Shown here one piece after another: positions 7,918 through 11,275 of a stretch of DNA of 11,275 bases. The stretch's first letter is position 1, and the number at the start of each line of letters is the position of its first letter. Under the pieces are notes generated by a model that was not told the origin of the DNA, did no database searches, and was given only the letters and a program-made list of their open reading frames with translations. Made by a program: the position numbers and the translations under genes. This DNA is from an uncultured Chloroflexota bacterium (GTDB lineage: Bacteria > Chloroflexota > Limnocylindria > Limnocylindrales > CSP1-4): contig CAIYQJ010000463.1 of assembly GCA_903928275.1 (NCBI GenBank), positions 1-11,275 on the forward strand, read 5' to 3'.

Positions 7918-7996
7918 GCCACGGCCGTGTGCGCGGTGCCTTCCCTCCCCGCACGTACCGGTGTCAGCGCCCGGCGACGTGGACCCGCGGCGGAGC

Positions 7997-8015
7997 GCGC
8001 CGGCTCCGCCGGCGC
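7997..8015. other. Perfect 8-bp GC hairpin in the intergenic region
   Basis: GCGCCGGC (7997-8004) and GCCGGCGC (8008-8015) form a perfect stem around the loop TCC. No T-run follows on either strand and no gene ends nearby, so it is not a terminator. It may be chance in GC-rich DNA, or a structural element of the divergent control region. Confidence 0.35.
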
Positions 8016-8086
8016 CCGGATCGAGGCCCAGTGCCGTCCCGGAGCGGCCTGCCGCCCACCTCCGCAGGGCTCCAGGGGAAGCCACG

Positions 8087-8128
8087 ATGTCCACACTTCT
8101 GTTCACAAGTCCGCTCGAGTGTGGACAA
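8087..8128. promoter_or_regulatory. DnaA-box-like cluster / 10-bp inverted repeat upstream of parA
   Basis: The - strand at 8120-8128 reads TTGTCCACA, the form of the DnaA box common in high-GC bacteria and one mismatch from TTATCCACA. The + strand at 8087-8095 reads ATGTCCACA (8 of 9 to that form), and 8099-8107 reads CTGTTCACA (7 of 9). The two outer boxes belong to a perfect inverted repeat, TGTCCACACT (8088-8097) and AGTGTGGACA (8118-8127), centred 30 bp apart, close to three helical turns. This fits either a DnaA binding cluster near the origin or an operator for a dimeric repressor of parAB. No AT-rich unwinding element is visible beside it. Confidence 0.5.
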
Positions 8129-8202
8129 CTGCCTGACGTGGAGATGGCCCGCCGTTGCTCGGGGAGATCGATTCCGACGGAAGCATCCGCCCGCGCGTGC
8201 GC

Positions 8203-8208
8203 TACGAT
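8203..8208 (+). promoter_or_regulatory. Weak -10-like box for parAB
   Basis: TACGAT keeps the TA and AT of the TATAAT consensus and lies 58 bp upstream of the parA GTG. I see no good -35 at 16-18 bp before it. It is the best promoter candidate on this strand but weak; two GATGGCGCG repeats overlap and follow it. Confidence 0.25.
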
Positions 8209-8265
8209 GGCGCGACCAGACGCGTGGATGGCGCGCGATGGTCAAGGGAGCGAGGTGGTGCCAAG

Positions 8266-9033
8266 GTGGCGCATGTGATCGCGATCGCGAACCAGAAGGG
8301 CGGAGTCGGCAAGACGACGACGGCCATCAATCTTGCCGGCGCGCTGGTCGAGCAGGGCCTGCGGGTCCTCTGCGTCGACATGGACCCCCAGGCGAACCTC
8401 ACCGTGGGACTCGGAGTCAGCCTTGGCGGCGTGAAGCGATCGATGTCGGACGTCCTGACCGAGGACGAGGCGACGATGGAGGAGGTCGTCGTCGAGACGC
8501 AGACGGCCGGGATCGATCTCGCGCCGGCGACCCTGGAGCTCGCGTCAACGGAGGTCGAGCTGTTCAGCGCGATCGGCCGCGAGCAGGCGCTGCGCGAGGC
8601 ACTCGACTCGTGGGTGCTCGAGCGCTATGACTTCGTGCTCATCGACTGCCCACCCACGCTCGGCCTCCTCACGATCAACGGGCTCGTCGCGGGCAACAGC
8701 GTGATCATCCCGGTCCAGACCCAGTACTACGCGCTGAAGGGCCTGACCGCCCTCGTGAAGGTGATCAACACGATCCGACAGAAGCTGAACCGCGACCTCC
8801 GGATCCTCGGCCTCCTGCCGACGTTCTACGACAGTCGCACGCTCCTCGGACGCGAGATGCTCGACGAGATGAACGAGCTCGGCGACCACCACGTGTTCGA
8901 GACGATCATCCGCCAGACCGTGAAGCTCGGTGAGGCACCGCTCACGGGCCGTCCGATCACGGTGTATGCACCACAGTCGTCAGCTGCGATCGCGTATCGG
9001 CAGCTGGCGCGGGAGGTGATCGACCTTGTCTAG
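8266..9033 (+). CDS. parA: Chromosome partitioning ATPase ParA (Soj-like)
   Basis: ATP-dependent, nucleoid-binding ATPase that with ParB and parS moves newly copied origins apart. It has 255 residues, the size of short chromosomal ParA/Soj proteins without an N-terminal DNA-binding domain. The deviant Walker A motif KGGVGKTT is at residues 11-18 with the signature Lys11, the A' motif DMDPQ is at 39-43, Walker B FVLIDCPP is at 123-130, and the conserved IRQTVKLGEAPLTGRPI lies near the C-terminus. The GTG at 8266-8268 is chosen because it puts Walker A at the usual distance from the N-terminus and GAGG (8252-8255) precedes it. The frame is open back to an ATG at 8155, but that stretch is not ParA-like. 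It overlaps parB by 8 nt. Confidence 0.95.
   Translation: MAHVIAIANQKGGVGKTTTAINLAGALVEQGLRVLCVDMDPQANLTVGLGVSLGGVKRSMSDVLTEDEATMEEVVVETQTAGIDLAPATLELASTEVELFSAIGREQALREALDSWVLERYDFVLIDCPPTLGLLTINGLVAGNSVIIPVQTQYYALKGLTALVKVINTIRQKLNRDLRILGLLPTFYDSRTLLGREMLDEMNELGDHHVFETIIRQTVKLGEAPLTGRPITVYAPQSSAAIAYRQLAREVIDLV
9012..9019 (+). promoter_or_regulatory. Strong ribosome-binding site that sets the parB TTG start
   Basis: GGAGGTGA, complementary to the 16S rRNA tail core, ends 6 nt before the TTG at 9026-9028, inside the last codons of parA. It is one of the best Shine-Dalgarno sequences in the window and decides the parB start; there is no ATG or GTG in frame at a suitable distance. Confidence 0.85.
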
Positions 9034-10063
9034 GCCGGATTTCCGCGCTACCGCGGCGCGCAGGCTCTCGGAGGAGGGCGAGCTGTCGCCCGCCATCGTC
9101 AGCCTTCTCTCCCCCGACGGTGACAAGAAGAGCGTCGGCGTGCGCAACGTGCCGATCGATCGGGTCGACCCGAACCCGGACCAGCCGCGTCTCGCGATGG
9201 ACCAGGCCGCTCTCGATGACCTGGCGGCTTCAGTGCGGGAGCACGGGATCCTGCAGCCCATCCTCGTCCGACCGGCCGCGTCGGGTCGCTACCAGATCGT
9301 CGCGGGCGAGCGTCGCTGGCGAGCCGCGCGCATGGCCGGCCTCGATACCGTCCCGGCGCTCATCGAGGAGATCGACGACGACACGGCCCTCGAGATCGCG
9401 ATCATCGAGAACCTGCAGCGCGAGGACCTCTCGCCGCTCGACGAAGCGCTCATGTACGACCGGATGATCCGCGAGCACGGGTACAGCGTGCGCCGGCTGG
9501 CGCAGAAGGTCGGCAAGGACAAGGGCTACCTCGAGAATCGACTCCGGCTCGCCGACGCTCCGCCCGAGGTCAAGGAGCTGGTGTCCGTACGCAAAGACAC
9601 CCTGTCGCACGCGTACGAGCTCATGAAGGTCCAGGACCCGCGGCGGCGGCGCAGGCTCGCGGAGCAGGTCGCCCGAGGGGAGCTGTCCCTCGTCAAGCTC
9701 AAGGAGCGCATCGATGGTCCGGCCGCACGGACGGCCGCGGCCGCCAACGTCGGGGCGGAGGCAGGGTCCGAGCGGGCGGACACCGAGGCCGGCGCCGTCC
9801 GTCGCGAGGCCGCGCAGGAGTCGGTGGACGACTGGGCCGGCACGCGGCCGCAGGGCGGTGCCATGCGCGACGACGCGCTCCAGTCCGCGAAGGCGGACTT
9901 CGCCCAGGCCCTCGAAGGCCTCATGGACGTGGTGCGCAACCCCCTGCTCGCGCGCCAGATCGGGGACGTGGACCGCTCGAACCTGGCGAAGTACCTCACG
10001 ATCGCCAAGCTGAAGCTCGAGAACACGATCGCGTCCGTCCGGAGCGGCGAGGGCCGCGAGTGA
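9026..10063 (+). CDS. parB: Chromosome partitioning protein ParB (Spo0J-like)
   Basis: Centromere-binding CTPase clamp that loads at parS, spreads, and stimulates ParA. It has 345 residues starting with TTG. The N-terminal domain carries the CTP-binding segment GERRWRAARMAG (94-105) and the ENLQRED motif (128-134). A helix-turn-helix follows (about 154-175, SVRRLAQKVGKDKGYLENRL), then an Ala/Arg/Glu-rich linker (about 230-285) and a helical C-terminal dimerisation domain. The first 40 residues hold a basic, Arg-rich stretch of the kind that binds ParA. It overlaps parA by 8 nt, so the two are coupled. Oddly, no canonical parS was seen in the window, while a divergent 18-bp palindrome lies within its own coding sequence at 9582-9599. 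Confidence 0.95.
   Translation: MSRPDFRATAARRLSEEGELSPAIVSLLSPDGDKKSVGVRNVPIDRVDPNPDQPRLAMDQAALDDLAASVREHGILQPILVRPAASGRYQIVAGERRWRAARMAGLDTVPALIEEIDDDTALEIAIIENLQREDLSPLDEALMYDRMIREHGYSVRRLAQKVGKDKGYLENRLRLADAPPEVKELVSVRKDTLSHAYELMKVQDPRRRRRLAEQVARGELSLVKLKERIDGPAARTAAAANVGAEAGSERADTEAGAVRREAAQESVDDWAGTRPQGGAMRDDALQSAKADFAQALEGLMDVVRNPLLARQIGDVDRSNLAKYLTIAKLKLENTIASVRSGEGRE
9582..9599 (+). promoter_or_regulatory. 18-bp palindromic element, copy C, inside parB (candidate parS)
   Basis: Reads TGTCCGTACGCAAAGACA across parB codons for V-S-V-R-K-D-T. It matches the reverse complement of copy B in 17 of 18 bases; with the two flanking C bases (ACC) the identity runs 19 of 20. Its right arm GCAAAGACA is identical to copy A. 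Chromosomal parS sites inside the parB gene are known, for example in Bacillus subtilis spo0J. Binding by this ParB is inference. Confidence 0.45.
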
Positions 10064-10106
10064 GGTCCCTCGGATGACGTCCCGCGGGTGACGCCGCCCT
10101 GAGTCG

Positions 10107-10853
10107 TCAGAGGCGGCCGGCCGCCGCGAGCGCCCCGACCCAGCCGCAGGCGAGGACCGCGAGCGCCACGGCCTCGGTCCCCCACCCCATCCTGCGACGG
10201 TCCGCGCCGGGCCCCCGGCCGAGCGACGCCCCTGCGGCAAGGAGGACGCCGGAGGAGACGATCGCCAGCCACGCGATGAATGCCGTGGGCCGCCCGGCAT
10301 CGGCGTTCGCGGGGCCGGCACCGGCCGCGACGAGCGTGAGAGCTGCGGCCGCGTATGTCGCCGCGAGCAGCCCGGTCGCCACGAGCCAGGCGGACCGCGG
10401 TCCGAGGCGCGTCGCGACGGTCCGGGTCCCCGCGGCGTCGTCCGCCGGGATGTCCGCGAGGGCGTTCGCGATCGCGAGCCCGGCGCCGGCCGGGCATGCC
10501 AGCAGCGCCAGGCCGAGGACCGGCGGCGGGACGGACCCGGTGGCTCCGACCCACGCGAACACCGGGATGAGCGGGATCCCGATGGCGAACGGCAGCCACG
10601 AGAGCGCGGTCGCCTTGAGCCGGAGGTCATAGGCGACGCCCGTCGCGAGCCCGGCGGCCGCGACGATCACGGTGGGCCCGCCGCGGGTCGCAGCGAGCGC
10701 GAGCCCGGCCGCGGCCGCCACGGACGCTATCGCCGCCGCCGTCCGCGCGGTGACGTGGCCCGTCGCGACCGGCTTTCCCGGCCGGAGCGCGGCATCGCGC
10801 GGCGCGTCCACGACGTCGTTCAACGCGCCGATCGCGAACTGGATCAGGAGCAT
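10107..10853 (-). CDS. UbiA-family prenyltransferase (N-terminus lacking a start codon upstream)
   Basis: Membrane enzyme that joins a polyprenyl diphosphate to an aromatic or other acceptor, for example in quinone synthesis. From the only in-frame ATG (10851-10853) it has 248 residues and about seven hydrophobic segments. UbiA signatures are clear: the first Asp-rich motif NDVVDAPRD (12-20), YDLRLK (75-80) and the second motif ALADIPADDAAGTRT (131-145). The first motif is only 11 residues from this ATG, whereas family members have about 45 or more residues and one membrane helix before it. The missing part is encoded in the same frame upstream (10854 to about 10985) but without ATG, GTG or TTG. 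So the gene is broken, mis-sequenced or unusually started. The substrate cannot be inferred. Confidence 0.8.
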   Translation of the reverse strand: MLLIQFAIGALNDVVDAPRDAALRPGKPVATGHVTARTAAAIASVAAAAGLALAATRGGPTVIVAAAGLATGVAYDLRLKATALSWLPFAIGIPLIPVFAWVGATGSVPPPVLGLALLACPAGAGLAIANALADIPADDAAGTRTVATRLGPRSAWLVATGLLAATYAAAALTLVAAGAGPANADAGRPTAFIAWLAIVSSGVLLAAGASLGRGPGADRRRMGWGTEAVALAVLACGWVGALAAAGRL

Positions 10854-10985
10854 CGACGCGCCGAGGACGACGGCGACGGACGGCGATCCGCCGGCGAGGA
10901 GGGCGAGGGCGGCCGTCGCCGCGGCGTCGAGCGCCGACGGGAAGGGGTGGACGAGCCTGAGGAACGCCCCGGCACGCCGCGCGAG
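10854..10985 (-). other. Coding-like N-terminal extension of the UbiA gene without an in-frame start
   Basis: Read in the UbiA frame this gives LARRAGAFLRLVHPFPSAL followed by a hydrophobic Ala/Leu/Val stretch, exactly the usual start and first membrane helix of a UbiA protein. The frame is open back to a TGA at 11100-11102, yet contains no ATG, GTG or TTG upstream of 10853. A GTG at 10973-10975 lies one frame away; one extra G in the run at 10967-10970 would bring it in frame. Confidence 0.6.
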
Positions 10986-10995
10986 CGCCCGATCG

Positions 10996-11275
10996 TCAGG
11001 CGTAGACCATCTCGCGGAAGCTGCCGACGAGGAAGGCGACGAGACGGTCGCGCCCGTCCGGCGTCTCGCGCCGGATCCCGGGCACCAGGAAGTGGAGCGT
11101 CACGGCGGGGACGATGAGCCGGCCATCGCGATCGCGGCCGACGACCGCGGGGGGCCCGCCGCCGGCGGCGAAGACCCGCTCGAACGAGCGCTCGTCGATC
11201 CGGGTCGCCGCGACGAAGTCGGCGACGACGGTGACGACGCCGTGTCGAACGGCGAGGTCGCGCATGAGCTCCGCG
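10996..11275 (-). CDS. C-terminal fragment of an unrecognised protein, 5' end outside the window
   Basis: About 93 codons are visible, open through the window edge; a Met at 11263-11265 is in frame, but the frame continues upstream, so I do not take it as the start. The residues show alternating hydrophobic strands (GVVTVVADFVAATRI, GRLIVPAVTLHFLVPGI) and an amphipathic helix ending FLVGSFREMVYA, which suggests a soluble alpha/beta domain. I do not recognise a family. Its TGA lies about 20 nt before the out-of-frame GTG of the UbiA gene, so the two were probably one operon. Base composition matches the neighbours. Confidence 0.6.
   Translation of the reverse strand, partial: AELMRDLAVRHGVVTVVADFVAATRIDERSFERVFAAGGGPPAVVGRDRDGRLIVPAVTLHFLVPGIRRETPDGRDRLVAFLVGSFREMVYA

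Larger units (their letters stand above)
7827..8265. other. 439-bp divergent intergenic region between pccB and parA
   Basis: No convincing gene lies here: open frames on either strand have no recognisable motif and no fitting ribosome-binding site. It does hold palindrome copy B (7859-7876), a TATGAT box on the - strand (7912-7917), a GC hairpin (7997-8015), a DnaA-box-like inverted repeat (8087-8128), a TACGAT box on the + strand (8203-8208) and two GATGGCGCG repeats (8206-8214, 8227-8235). It must contain the promoters for both divergent operons. Confidence 0.7.

Noticed and set aside
8155..8265. N-terminal extension of parA to an upstream ATG
   Set aside because: It adds 37 residues unlike ParA, has no good ribosome-binding site and would include the TACGAT box and the leader repeats; Walker A fits the GTG at 8266.
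7961..8278. Possible small protein in the divergent intergenic region
   Set aside because: Composition is typical of random GC-rich sequence, it overlaps the DnaA-box repeat and the parA start, and no motif or ribosome-binding site supports it.
6093..8630. Long open frame on the + strand opposite pccB and running into parA out of frame
   Set aside because: Same shadow effect: it crosses the intergenic region and the start of parA in another frame and shows no protein family features.
10064..10106. Intrinsic terminator between parB and the prenyltransferase
   Set aside because: Only a short CCCGCGGG palindrome is present, with no stable stem followed by T residues on either strand.
1..11275. 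Canonical parS TGTTTCACGTGAAACA
   Set aside because: The CACGTG cores I found (for example near 817, 2879, 5529 and 7729) lack the flanking TTT and AAA arms.
1..11275. Mobile elements, CRISPR arrays, tRNA or rRNA genes, toxin-antitoxin or defence genes
   Set aside because: No transposase or integrase motifs, regularly spaced repeats, RNA gene signatures or known defence domains were seen; gene content is housekeeping.

Overview
The window is very GC-rich, tightly packed bacterial chromosomal DNA with many GTG starts and one TTG start. It reads as ordinary housekeeping sequence, not a mobile island: I see no transposase, integrase, phage gene, CRISPR array, tRNA or rRNA. The split acyl-CoA carboxylase alpha chain, the short methylmalonyl-CoA mutase subunit and the TTGTCCACA-type DnaA boxes fit a high-GC Chloroflexota-like bacterium, with an actinobacterium as the alternative. 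This placement is inference only; no taxonomic marker gene is present.

Layout, left to right. (1) Positions 1-1562, + strand: the 3' part of a Pit-family phosphate permease, overlapping by ATGA a DUF47/PhoU-like gene; together they form a classic low-affinity phosphate uptake pair. (2) Positions 1615-7826, - strand: a five-gene operon transcribed right to left, carboxyltransferase (pccB), biotin carboxylase, biotin carrier protein, methylmalonyl-CoA mutase catalytic subunit and methylmalonyl-CoA epimerase. In order of chemistry, propionyl-CoA is carboxylated to (S)-methylmalonyl-CoA, epimerised to the (R) form and rearranged to succinyl-CoA. The mutase lacks its B12-binding domain, which must be encoded elsewhere. 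(3) Positions 7827-8265: a 439-bp divergent intergenic region holding a DnaA-box-like inverted repeat, a GC hairpin and weak promoter-like boxes. (4) Positions 8266-10063, + strand: parA and parB, chromosome-type partition genes; parB starts at a TTG inside the end of parA behind a near-perfect Shine-Dalgarno sequence. (5) Positions 10107-11275, - strand: a UbiA-family prenyltransferase whose conserved N-terminus is encoded but has no in-frame start codon, and the 3' end of an unrecognised gene.

The most interesting signal is a family of three related 18-bp palindromes with consensus TGTCTTTGCGCAAAGACA, at 6219-6236, 7859-7876 and 9582-9599. All share the arm GCAAAGACA. One lies inside parB, one just beyond the parA upstream region, and one between two genes of the propionyl-CoA operon. 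No canonical parS (TGTTTCACGTGAAACA) was seen. These sites are therefore candidates for a divergent parS centromere read by this ParB. The rival idea is an operator for the carboxylase genes, because two copies sit 29-33 nt upstream of start codons. Together with the DnaA-box-like repeat upstream of parA, the region looks origin-proximal, although no AT-rich unwinding element is visible.
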